From: Chaetoceros tenuissimus
Lineage: Eukaryota; Bacillariophyta; Thalassiosirophyceae; Chaetocerotales; Chaetocerotaceae
Direction of reading: 5' to 3'
Length of the DNA: 64,000 nt
Assembly: GCA_021927905.1 (NCBI GenBank)
Contig: BLLK01000069.1
Location: 1,674,001-1,738,000 of the forward strand
Each line of letters opens with the position of its first letter. Within the stretch, counting starts at the first letter, position 1. The position numbers and the translations under genes are program-made. This document shows, in pieces, positions 42,748 to 53,019 of the stretch. A model generated the notes under the pieces. It worked only from the letters and a program-made list of their open reading frames with translations, had not been told where the DNA came from and searched no databases.

Positions 42748-43893
42748 ATGAAGAACGAACCAAAAATAGATGAACCTAAAAATACTCAAAACTTGACTGC
42801 ATACAAGAGGATGTATAATCGTCACCGTAGAAGACCTCAAGATCCTAACTTTAGTGATGATATTCCTGAGCTCCTAGACTTTTGCAATCCATCGGCAAAT
42901 ACTGGAATAGTGCCTCTGTCCCAACCTTCACATGCTCAGTACAAGGGCCCTATCTTTGGTTTTCGAGATAAGCATCCTGGATTCATTTATATTCCCCAAG
43001 CTTTGTCAAAAGATGTACAATTACAGCTAGCATATCAATCCGTTTCCGAGTTTTGTGAGAAGCCACATAGAACAAATATAGATATGATACCAATCAAAGA
43101 GAATGAGGTTGAGAATCAAGAAAGTGAAACTATGTGGAAACTATGGAAAGATGCAAATGTGAGAGACGATTTTGAAGAAAATGAAATGACATGCAAATCA
43201 TCCAAGAAGCAGAAAATTTCAAAAGAAAACGATACAAAAGTAAGATACTATCGATCTATGGACAAGCTATCATGGGCCACGCATGGATACCACTACGACT
43301 GGACTGCTAGGGCATATAATGAAGGCATGAAATCGCCCATGCCTAACGTTTTGTCTACACTTGGTTCCATATTCGCTTCTGTAGATCCTGCTTGTAACAA
43401 CAAAGACACTGATAACAGCAAATTCAATGCGTCTGCAACAATTGTGAATTATTATACGCTGCGCAGCAATATGGGTGGCCATAGAGACGATCTAGAGCTA
43501 GATTTTACAAAACCGGTTGTCTCTCTTAGTCTAGGGCTTCCTGCAGTGTTTTTGCTTGGTGGAAAGACAAAAGAAGATGAAGTCACTCCAATCCTTGTCC
43601 GACCTGGAGATGTAATGCTTCTAGCTGGTGGTAGTAGGCTTGCATTCCATGGTATGGCAAGACTCATACCTGAGCAAGTTAAATTACCTATCGTTGACAG
43701 CTGTTTTTCATGTTCCGATCATGAAAAAGACAATCAAATTTGTACTCTTTTTTCCAAAGAAAACAACGATATAGATGAAGAACAGCAAATAACAATCTGC
43801 CGATTTTTGAAAAGTCATAGAATTAATATCAACATTCGTCAAGTTTTACCCCACAATATGAAAGAAGTTCCCCCGAATGAGAAACATTTATAA
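42748..43893 (+). CDS. AlkB-family dioxygenase, ALKBH1-like
   Basis: Single exon, 381 residues, Fe(II)/2-oxoglutarate-dependent demethylase. PGFIYIPQAL opens the domain (about residue 75). The iron ligands are His245 and Asp247 in NMGGHRDDLE and His301 in GGSRLAFHGMARLIP. An Asn-x-Tyr region (IVNYYTLRSNMGGH) and SLSLGLPAVFLLGG complete the fold. The NYY...GxHxD spacing and GDVMLLAGGSRL resemble ALKBH1, which acts on nucleic acids (tRNA or DNA) in mitochondria or nucleus depending on species. About 65 residues precede the domain and an acidic insert (about 120-170) is unusual. Its stop is only 25 bp from that of the SET gene (43919), a tight convergent pair. Confidence 0.85.
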   Translation: MKNEPKIDEPKNTQNLTAYKRMYNRHRRRPQDPNFSDDIPELLDFCNPSANTGIVPLSQPSHAQYKGPIFGFRDKHPGFIYIPQALSKDVQLQLAYQSVSEFCEKPHRTNIDMIPIKENEVENQESETMWKLWKDANVRDDFEENEMTCKSSKKQKISKENDTKVRYYRSMDKLSWATHGYHYDWTARAYNEGMKSPMPNVLSTLGSIFASVDPACNNKDTDNSKFNASATIVNYYTLRSNMGGHRDDLELDFTKPVVSLSLGLPAVFLLGGKTKEDEVTPILVRPGDVMLLAGGSRLAFHGMARLIPEQVKLPIVDSCFSCSDHEKDNQICTLFSKENNDIDEEQQITICRFLKSHRININIRQVLPHNMKEVPPNEKHL

Positions 43894-43918
43894 ACACAAA
43901 TTGATAATTTATTTTGGT

Positions 43919-45250
43919 CTAAAGCTCATCGTGCATCAATTCTTCATTTTCTTCCTTTCTATCAACATTCAAATTATCCAAATATTCTCTCACCTCTGCA
44001 ATTATAAGTGGGAGATCCATAATCGCTGCCATGTAAAATGAATATATTACATTGTATTCGTGGCTAGGAATAATATCATGTCTATCCATGATATGGCTAC
44101 CGCTTGACTCGACATGTTTCAAGAATTTCTCGAGAAATTCAAGTCCTTCGTGAGTTATTTCTACATGCTCAATGTCATCCCAATCAACTGTCAATTCATT
44201 GTCCATTCCTTCTTCGTGTACCTCAAACCAAATGTACTCTGGAGTATCAAATACATATCTATGTGGATAAGATTCTACAAAGCCAAAGTCTCTCATTATT
44301 TCCATCGTGCCCCAATAATGATGTGTATCCTTGCAATCAATGCATTTGTCATAGGAAGCAAAAATTTCATCTCCTTTCATGATATCTTTTGATGCTCGCA
44401 CAACAAGTCCACCATTTTCATACATTGGGTCGTTCTCAGTATTGACCTTCTCTCCATTGGCGTGGTTGACCTATAAAACAAAGTGGATTAGAATAAAAGA
44501 CTTGAAACCTGACCATGATAAGATTCTGAGATATATAACGCACCATATCCCACACTGGAATCAAAGTTGTATCGAATCCGCGTTGAATAGTAAGAGCAAG
44601 CATATGTTCTTCAAAGTCATTATTGATGCATTTTGTTTTCGCGTTATTCTCTAGATAGTCAACTACATCTCGCTTTCCTCCTGCAATTAGATCTCTCAGT
44701 GCGCTTTTTCCTTCTTTACTCCATGTACTTGGAATTTGCCCAGTTGGTAATGTCTTTAGGTATGCAATGTATGGCGCATATTCTGATTCCTCTCCCTTAT
44801 TCATTTCTTTGCCGAGATTTCCTGACAACTCACATAAGTTATTGAAGTAGCGCTCCATCTGAGATATTTCTAACGTTTAAAAGTTTCGCGGATGTCAGTA
44901 TCATCGATCTATTCAACCAACAGATTTCCATTATCAATTATCACTTTGTATCACTCACCATTTTCTTTCTCTGTCAAATCTTCTGGGTGACTCACTTTGA
45001 TATAGCACTCTGAAGGAATAAATAATATTTCTTCACCAACTTCAATATCTTCGGTGGCGAAGATTCCATATGGTGAGCTGTCGTTTGAAAGGTCACTTCT
45101 CCTAATTTCTAGTTTATTGAAAGATCCACCTTGAGAATTGATCCAAGTCACCATATCTTCCATCAAGACATCTTCGCACGAAATTTTCTGGATGAATGCT
45201 ATCAAGAATAAAAAAGCAGTGTGGACTAAGAATCGACGGGTGTAGTACAT
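43919..45250 (-). CDS. SET-domain protein with N-terminal signal peptide
   Basis: Three exons, 45250-44959, 44869-44544 and 44470-43919, with introns of 89 and 73 bp; 389 residues. The SET core is PYGIFATEDIEVGEEILFIP near the start, TLIPVWDMVNHANGEK in the middle (the conserved Asn-His pocket, joined by the second splice) and VRASKDIMKGDEIFASYDKC towards the end. This is the SETD3/Rubisco-LSMT class with an interrupted SET. An unusual N-terminal leader, RRFLVHTAFLFLIAFIQKIS, looks like a signal peptide, so the product may enter the secretory pathway. A second SET gene of the same class lies at 50378-52629. Confidence 0.78.
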
Positions 45251-45650
45251 TGTGGAATGGTGCGTAGTTGAATATGAACAAATATAAGTTGGTATGGCTG
45301 AAGAAGATACTTACTTATGGGATATTTTGAATGAGAGATAGATGCTGGTCTGCCTCTCTCACATTTACGCGGGTCATTGTTGATGGCACAATGACTGCTG
45401 TTTTCGGTAGTAGTGCACAATACGTACGCGACTTCATCATCGAAAGGGTTCTGATGATGAGTGATGGGTGATGGAGATGAGTGAGGTGAAGATAATGAAG
45501 ATATCACATACTTTGAGGTACCATAAATAATAGATAGTGTTCAGCATCATCGCATCATCAGAGTGAGGGAGATAAGATAGAAATAATTCCATTGACCAAA
45601 CTGTTTTCTGGATAGGGTCTACCAACTGGGTGTTATCATTTATTTTCAAT
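45251..45650. other. Divergent intergenic region, 400 bp
   Basis: Shared 5' region of the SET gene (minus) and the spermidine-synthase-like gene (plus). A purine-rich stretch at 45450-45505 repeats GATGAG/GTGATG-type words, and TACGTAC lies at 45421-45427. No gene is visible. Confidence 0.4.
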
Positions 45651-46937
45651 ATGAAGGTCCATTTCTCGTATGCCATCATATTGTTTCACCATGTAGTAAG
45701 AAGTGTACTGGCAGAGCTTTCGAATACAATTGCACTTGAACCAAATGAAGTTGCTATTATGGAAGATGAATTCGAAATTGGATACGTTCAGTCACTGATT
45801 CTAGAAGATACTCCTCTGTATTCCTCAAAGTCCATATATCAGGATATTAAAATGTATCAATCTAAGCACTATGGAAAAGTTTTTGTTTTGGACGATTGTC
45901 TCCAATTGACCGAAAGAGATGCAGCTCATTACAACGAAATGCTTGCGCATGTTCCTATTGCGGAATATATGGCAAAAAATGTTGATAAAATCAACTCATC
46001 CGATGCGTTTCTACGCGTTCTCGTGATTGGAGGTACGTGTAAAGACGTATCTTTTACATGTTTAGACTTTTCCTCTATTCTAATTTGCCCATGCGATCTT
46101 GATTAAACAAAGGAGGGGATGGCTATGTCGTATCAGAGGTTTTGAAACACACCTCTGTTGCTTATGTTGACCATGTTGATCTCGATGAAGAAGTGATCAA
46201 GTCATCTGAAAAGATTTTTCCATGGGCAGCAGATCTTTGGCAAAATGACAGAGTAAACTTGCACATTGCAGATGGATCCAAATTCGTAAAGGAACAGCTT
46301 GAGAAGGGTATTTCGTATCATATTATTATCCAAGATGCTTCAGACCCATTCTATTACGATAAAGATGATCAAATTGTAATTCTTCCATCTTCGGTCCTCT
46401 ATACAAGAGAACATTTTGAAACCATGTACCACTTGCTCAAAGCTGAAAATGGTGTCATGACTATGCAAGGGGAGACATACAACATACCTTCTAATCTCGT
46501 TGAAATCAAAAAATGGTTAGGATTATTAACGGATATTGGCTTTCAGCAGAGTCGGTATGGAAGTATTAGCATTGGGACATACCCCACTGGGCAAATTGGT
46601 TTCATAACTAGTCATGCAACGGATGATGTCGAAAAAGATGTTTGTTTTTCAAGTCAGTCATGTGATGAATTTCATGGCCTTGATGAAACAGACTTTCAAA
46701 AGATAAAGCAATATTTTTCCAAAGCTTTGGTTGATAAATCGACAAAGTATTATCATCCAAGAATCCATCGAAGGTAAGTAACGCAAATGTGCTTGTCGAG
46801 TGCACTAGCTTCTACCAATTTCCACACTCTAACTTCATAATCTAACCTATACGTATAGCTCATTTGATTTGCCTTTATGGGTGGAGACATTCATATACGC
46901 AAAAGATGATGATGAATTAAAAACTGAAGATAAATAG
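45651..46937 (+). CDS. Spermidine-synthase-like protein with a signal peptide
   Basis: Three exons, 45651-46032, 46113-46773 and 46859-46937, with introns of 80 and 85 bp; 373 residues. The start at 45651 (MKVHFSYAIILFHHVVRSVL) gives a signal-peptide-like leader. The polyamine-synthase core follows: YQSKHYGKVFVLDDCLQLTE, the nucleotide-type motif VIGGGDGYVVSE (assembled across the first splice), YVDHVDLDEEVIK, and IIIQDASDPFYYD. These enzymes transfer aminopropyl groups to putrescine. The third exon adds LPLWVETFIYAKD. Secretory entry is odd for this family and may mean ER, vesicle or extracellular polyamine synthesis (diatom silica uses polyamines). That link is inference. Confidence 0.82.
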
Positions 46938-47123
46938 GAATAAAGAAAAATACAGCCAGATTCTATTGTTTTTGTTTCGACAAGCTACTTATGTCTATCC
47001 TTGTCATATGTTTATTACCACCAATAGATGCATTTTCTCTAAAATTTTGTAGCAGCAAAAGCATGGAAAGAACGCTTGTTTCCCTCTCCCAAATAGTCTC
47101 ATCATAGCTCAGCCATAAAGTAC
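46938..47123. other. Convergent 3' gap, 186 bp
   Basis: Between the spermidine-synthase-like gene (plus) and RAMP4 (minus). No gene. Confidence 0.35.
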
Positions 47124-47516
47124 TTATTCATCTTTCGGAATCGCAGGGGTAGATTGAAACAATCTCAAAACTTGTACGAAACTTGATCCGACTACCAAAA
47201 CTACAAACATTCCAACCATCCATGGATTCAACTTTCTCTCCTCTTCTTCATCAGTAGACTTTTTAGCAACTACATTTCCTCTCTTTGTGATGTTTTTGTC
47301 GAACTTTTGAGTTCTCTTACGCAATTGACGTGGTGCAGGCTATTGGTGAACATTGCAAGGGGTTAGATTGTACAAGAATACATATTGTAGCAAACATTGC
47401 CAATGTCCCATTCATTCATCCCTTCAAAAATGGCGTTCTCCTTTTCTACTTGCTCTCCTGTGAAAAGAAAACTTTTGCGCCATCAGCTCCCAAAACTTGC
47501 ACTGTGAACTCACCAT
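47124..47516 (-). CDS. RAMP4: RAMP4/SERP-type small ER membrane protein
   Basis: Exon 1 holds only the start codon (47516-47514). A 174-bp intron (gtgagttcac to caatag) separates it from exon 2 (47339-47124). The protein has 72 residues, with FDKNITKRGNV, the RAMP4 signature, then KLNPWMVGMFVVLVVGSSFV as the single membrane helix. A stop lies directly upstream of exon 2 in frame, so an upstream start is required; the ATG|GTGAGT joins in phase and gives MPAPRQLRKR, which fits the family. RAMP4 sits at the Sec61 translocon and is stress-linked in animals. Confidence 0.85.
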
Positions 47517-47880
47517 TATTCAGAAATAGATAAGAGCACAAAAGAATGGAGTTGATTTAGATAGTGAATGTACGAGACTACAATGGAGAACTATGACTGT
47601 ATGGTATGCATTAACACCACCAACACCTATTGCAACAAAAAGCTACTCACGAATAATGTACCTCATCTTTGATGGGAAAGAAAAGAGAAGAGGAAAGGAT
47701 AGAGAGGGATATCGATGAAGATGGGATTGAAAATTATGGATACTTCAAAAGACACGGGCAAAAGAAGATGGAAAAACAAAGTGGAAAGTGTTGCAAAGAC
47801 GTGTTGTACAGTATTGATTTATAATTACAGTATCAAAGGACATATGAGGTGAAGAGTCAGTTTGATGTGACGTTCAAGCA
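47517..47880. other. Intergenic region, 364 bp
   Basis: Upstream of RAMP4 and downstream of the voltage-sensor-like gene, both on the minus strand. No gene seen. Confidence 0.35.
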
Positions 47881-49756
47881 CTATTCCGGCATGTTGGAGA
47901 AATGAAGATCAAATTCGTAGTCATTCTCATCGATGCAGCTTTCATAGTCTGTATCTTGAGAGGCAAACCTATCTAAGCGAAGATGATCAGTAGCATTACT
48001 TCCATTTGATGATTCGTTATCGTTTTCATCAAAGCCAAAGTTACTCTGATCATCAAAATCTATACTTCTAATGCTACCAGTGTCGCTGATATCGTCCTCA
48101 AGGTCCTCATCGTCACCGGCCTTTTTCTTAGAAGTCAATCCTCTATAGACTTTCTTCGCAAAGTGAATCTGACGAAGGACCTTAAGGACAAGAACGCTCT
48201 TCATGTTGCGATAAAATAGTACATACTTTGGAACATATTTGATGATCATCTGCAACAATCTTTTGCTATTGTATCCATAAGTCTTTGTGCGATTCGCTAC
48301 TCTTCCAAAGAGTTTGAAGTGACGTCCTTTCAGAATTCGCTAAGGAAAAATAAGCTGTGAGATGTATAATACTTCATGTAAACCGAATATGTCATGCATC
48401 AATAGCACTTACCGTGACTTTGACAACTGCCCTACTACGGAAGAACCACTTTTCTGCAATGTTCCTCCTTTTAATCTTTTGAATCACAGGCCTGAGGAAC
48501 ATACGCTCCCATGGAAAGAGACTCAAGGCATCAATTGCAAACCATGTTGTCAAATATCTACCCCAGACCTCTCTTCCAGTCTTCATAACTTTGCCATCAG
48601 AAGTACGATGCTCTGTGAAAAAGTTCAAAAGCAAATCGACAAAGAACCAAAGGTTTGTAAAAATTACAAACCAGTCATATTCGTAAGTGGATCTGTCGCG
48701 AATGTAAATATGTCCCACATATGCAGACACAAAGGTGAGTGCAATGGTGGCCATATCCCACATAATTTTGAGTTTGTGATTGGATGGAATCAGGATTATT
48801 CTAGATTTTCGCTCCATTCTTTCCTGCTTACGTCTTTCCTTGATCTCCTTTCTACGAGCTTTATATGTTTGATATTTGGCTGCTGCTAGTTCCTTCTTGA
48901 GTTTAAGTGAAATATGTGCTTGCTTGGATTTATTGTATATATATTTGGGAATTGGGGATAAAGGAGTCAGTAGTCTTTGTGCTGATCCTGAATGTGAAAT
49001 GGTGTCGGCTGGTGGAGGTGGAGGTATCTCATGAGCTTGCTTGTTTTCAGATGGAGTAATGCTCATTCTCTGCAATCTCTGTCGAAGTCCTACGTGATTG
49101 TCTAGAGGTAGAGCCGCTTCTGGTTGATTTGGAACGATTGCACCATCATAGACTGCATCGACGGAGGAATCATCTGATCCAATGTCTTCCTGAGAAGAAT
49201 GACCCGACTCTTCTTCTGAAGCTTCATGAATCCTACCTAAATCTTGAAACCCCAGACCAATCATACTATTGTTAGATGGACCAAATGAATTGCACGAATC
49301 ATCGTCACTGTTGTCATCTCCACCTGCCCCACCATACCAATCATGATGCAACGAATAGAACGATTCATCATGGCTGTCATTTGATAATATGGAGACATTG
49401 GAAGGAATAGATGGCGCTACTTCTGCAGCTACATGACCATCATTGCGAAAGATGGAATTTGAATCATCATCAGACTCGCCAACTTCCCCACTGGTGGACT
49501 CCAAAGGTGCCACTCTGCCCTCTCCTTCTCTGTGCATGGCAAACATTTTACTGCAGTCTTCCGCTGATTCCACTGATGTTGCACTGACACTTGGAGTAAG
49601 CGTTTCAAAGGACTCGTTGCTTGACTGGGATATTGTACGAGGTATTGTACAATGAATGGTAGTCTTGGATGGGCTTTCTTTTTTGTTCTTGTTCTTTTTG
49701 AATATATTGAACTGTCTCTGCTTTGGCTTTGCCAGTGTGTTTCCTTCCACTTCCAT
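47881..49756 (-). CDS. Voltage-sensor-like protein without a pore domain
   Basis: Exon 1 is 49756-48413 and exon 2 is 48339-47881, with a 73-bp intron (gtaagtgcta to ccttag, phase 0); 600 residues. About 315 residues of disordered Ser/Asp/Pro sequence precede a region like S1-S3 of EAG/CNG channels: KIMWDMATIALTFVSAYVGH, DWFVIFTNLWFFVDLLLNFF (with FFTEHRTSDG), and YLTTWFAIDALSLFPWERMF. Exon 2 adds basic helices (KYVPKYVLFYRNMKSVLVLK and VLRQIHFAKKVYRG), which could stand in for S4, then an acidic tail with no S5, selectivity filter or S6. It may be a voltage sensor uncoupled from a channel, a regulatory subunit, or a gene whose pore exon was lost. The ATG at 49756 is preferred over a longer non-ATG frame. 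Confidence 0.6.
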
Positions 49757-50377
49757 CTTTGATGCCCGGAAATATGAAAGATCAGAGTACAAGGCTCTTT
49801 TCTTTTTTCAGTGCCGAAGTGTGGTCAAAGTATGCAAGACTTTAGGGATGGTATGTATTGCGGAATGCAGTAGTTTAATTGGTGCTGCGCCTCAAATATT
49901 CCGTTGTTTCTGATTCAGCACAGAGGTGTTTTCTCTTTGATTTCAGTCGTACATTTGAATGCTCCTTAGCACAACAGGGTTAGCAATTTCTCTTCCGTTG
50001 AGGAAAATTTCAAAGGGGGTATTCCAGTATTGTAAGTATTAACGTGATACTTTTCAAACTGAAGGGGGTGAAATGAAGCTAAGGATTTTTATTTCTTTCC
50101 TTTTGTTTCTTCCGATTTGAAAAATACACCCTTTGATCTTTGAATTCATGCAGTCTAAAAGAACTACTACCTATTATGAATGTGTTGCAAGTTATGAATT
50201 CAATAAGATATACTTTAGTATTGATATGCGCTTGCTGAGTTCATTCTCTCTTGAGATTACCTATTTACTCGTACGTATGAATAAAAATATTCAAGAGCAA
50301 AAACAATGACAACTACGATTCAGGTCCAAATCAATAAACGCGCAGAAACTAATATAGCTTTATTCAAGTTTTAAATA
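49757..50377. other. Intergenic region, 621 bp
   Basis: Lies 5' of the voltage-sensor-like gene and 3' of the second SET gene. A plus-strand frame (49656-49913) overlaps the start of the former and is a shadow. Nothing else is visible. Confidence 0.35.
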
Positions 50378-52629
50378 CTACAATGAAAATCCATCTCCTC
50401 TTTCCTGTCGAATTCTTTGAATAGCATGTTTTCTCAATGCCCCCAGAACGTCGCAGCAATATCTCAAAATGGTGAAATGAAGTGCATCATCATCATCCAT
50501 AGCATTCATTATATAGTCGAACCCAGGTTGTGGAGGCTCTAGAGATGGATCCATTAATCTGTTTCTTTCGTATTCAATTTCTGCCTCGATGATATTTATC
50601 ACTTCGCATGCGGTCTGAGCCCAGAATGCAAAATGATGCAATATCTCTTTTTCTCCTCGGACTTGAATCTTTGCATGTCTTCTATTGCTAAACTTTGGAT
50701 ATTCTTGTTCATCTCTTAGATCAGCAATGTCTTTGTCGAGTGATGTAGGATATTCATTTAGCATTTCTCCTGCAAGTTCGAGAAGACGTTGCATGGCTGC
50801 TCTTTCATTTCGAAAATTGATTGGATTTCTAATATCTCTGCAAGTTCGGAAGAATGCTGCATGTTGCATTGTCAAAAAATTAGAGTTGTCTGGGTTGGAC
50901 GCCGTGTATCCTCGTAGTGCTCTACTTAAATACATTGAACATCCCGAGTCGCCAAATGGAAGAGTCGGTGCGGTAGCCAACATGTGCAGCTCCTCTTCAT
51001 TCGCGACAAGAACTCGCAACATGCTAAAGAGTATTCTTGTGTTTTCATTGTTTGATACACAGACACGCACTCGACGTGCAAGTGGGCCAGACTCTTCGCT
51101 ACCAGTGCTACCGCCTGAGCGAGCATTGGCGTCAACCACTGCTTCGAGCGCTCTAGCAACGTGTGACGGATGACCAGAAGTAGCTGCAGCTGCAGCTAGT
51201 ACAGCTGTTAATGCATGAGTAGAATGACCGAATCCGCCGTTGCTGTTATTCATGTCATTTTCCCCTCTCATCCAAAATTCATTTCGTATATCGTATAGCG
51301 GATCATTGTCTGGTATGAACAATTCAAAAGGAACTTCGTTAGGACAGAATCCGTCAACTTCGTGATTGTCTTCTACTGCAAAGCCATAGTTTAAAAGAAA
51401 TCTATGATTACATTTTTGCCCATAGGAGTCGTAAACTTGTGCCCCTGCAGCTATGGGTTGTAGTCTGTTGTTGAGAAGCACATATATTTGTTAGACGAAA
51501 TCAAAGATGGTATGCATGTGTCGAAAAAACACCTAATCGGAGAGCATATTTTGGACTTACGTTGTAATCGTAAATGCTTGAAGTTCGTCATCAAAACTCC
51601 ATTTTGTTTCTCTTGGTCTGTGATGATTCAACATATCAGCGTGAGGAACCAAAGCGCTTGTTCTGTGACCGTCAATTTGAAGCCCGAAATTACGACTGCA
51701 GACACACATTCTCGCCCATTGAAATTCTTCAAGAGTGGCGATATCTTTCAATTGTGGAGCTACTTGGCATATGGTATAATAATCTTCAGTGATTGCGTCC
51801 ACTCTATCCTTTATTTGAGTCAGCAAATACGATCCCTTGAGGTATTGCAATTCTTCGTCGTTCCAAAAGATTGGTATATTGCTTAGAGTTTTGGGTAAAA
51901 TATCATAGTAGGGTTTGAAGAACGAATTGTCTCCATTTACTTTTCTATCCCAGAGTAAGAATATCATTAGGAAAATGTGTTTCGGAGCATCAAGATCCAA
52001 ATCGGACCGCAGAATAATTTGTCCAATTTCAGTAGCTTGTCCCATTTCAACTGTAATCAAACATTTCTTCGGTATTGCAACGCATATAGTATTGCTTGGA
52101 ATATTTCTTTTTGCATGAATACCCCTCATTTCGCTATCTTCTGAGATATCTTTTGTTCCTTGGACTTCTTCTATATTGTTAGAACAAAAAGAGTCACAGG
52201 TATAATTTGTTTCTTTCTTCTCCTCTGCCGAATGCCTTCGTTCAAAACTTCGATCATTTCCTAACTTACTGTCGCCATCGTCGTATGATCTCAGTTCGAG
52301 CTATCAGCACAGTGTGCACGTTAGTGAATTCATAGTTGAATTGAAAAATAAGTGCAATACTACAGTTGTGATGATTCCATTATTGGAATGTGACTTCACG
52401 AACGAAGGGTCATTGACACGAGAAAAATGAAACAGTGCAAAACTATGGCTTCTACCTCTGTTATCTTTTCGTAGCACCGAGTATGAACCATTCTTTCTCA
52501 AGATCTTTCTTGAGAAAAATCAAATTGCATGTATCTACTCACCTCGCTGAACTCAGCTCCATTCCTCCGCAGCCAGTCTTCAAAAATTTCGTATTTGTCT
52601 GTTTTCTTCGAGGTTGGTGAAGCGAACAT
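50378..52629 (-). CDS. SETD3-like SET-domain protein
   Basis: Three exons, 52629-52543, 52300-51561 and 51464-50378, with introns of 242 and 96 bp; 637 residues. Exon 1 ends with the usual FEDWLRRNGAEFSE. The SET domain has EMRGIHAKRNIPSNTICVAI, DMLNHHRPRETKWSF (Asn-His pocket) and LQPIAAGAQVYDSYGQKC, completed across the second splice, then HRFLLNYGFA. A Rubisco-LSMT-like C-terminal substrate-binding region with an Ala-rich insert follows (about 51120-51210). SETD3 methylates actin in animals; the target here is unknown. A second gene of this class is at 43919-45250. Confidence 0.8.
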
Positions 52630-53019
52630 TGTGTAGTGCCAATCTGAGTTCTTTAGAGAAATCTAAATTTGCGTATAATTCTGAGCAAGCCTATTTTCTA
52701 CAGCTTTCCTCAGATCGGCAGCGTATAGCGGCAAATTACCTCCTTTGCAGTAATTGATCCGCGGTGGTATGGAAGGTATTCATTAGTTTGCTTTCATCAC
52801 ACTCCTCCACAGAAACGAGAGTTCATCTCTTCGTTCAAATCATGTCATTTAGCCGCATATGACACGAGAAAGGCAAGTTTAAGACTTTTTGATACCTACA
52901 GAAAAATAACACGATTATGAATTTCATCTCACCTTTCTGCTGTTCTGAAAAATGCTGTTGTATTGTAGTGTACAGTGTAATGGATTATTTTATAGTACAA
53001 AGTCTGTAAACTTTTTTGA
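52630..53019. other. Intergenic region, 390 bp
   Basis: Upstream of the SETD3-like gene and downstream of the Kelch-BTB gene, both on the minus strand. A plus-strand frame (52952-53230) is antisense to the Kelch gene. No gene is called. Confidence 0.35.
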
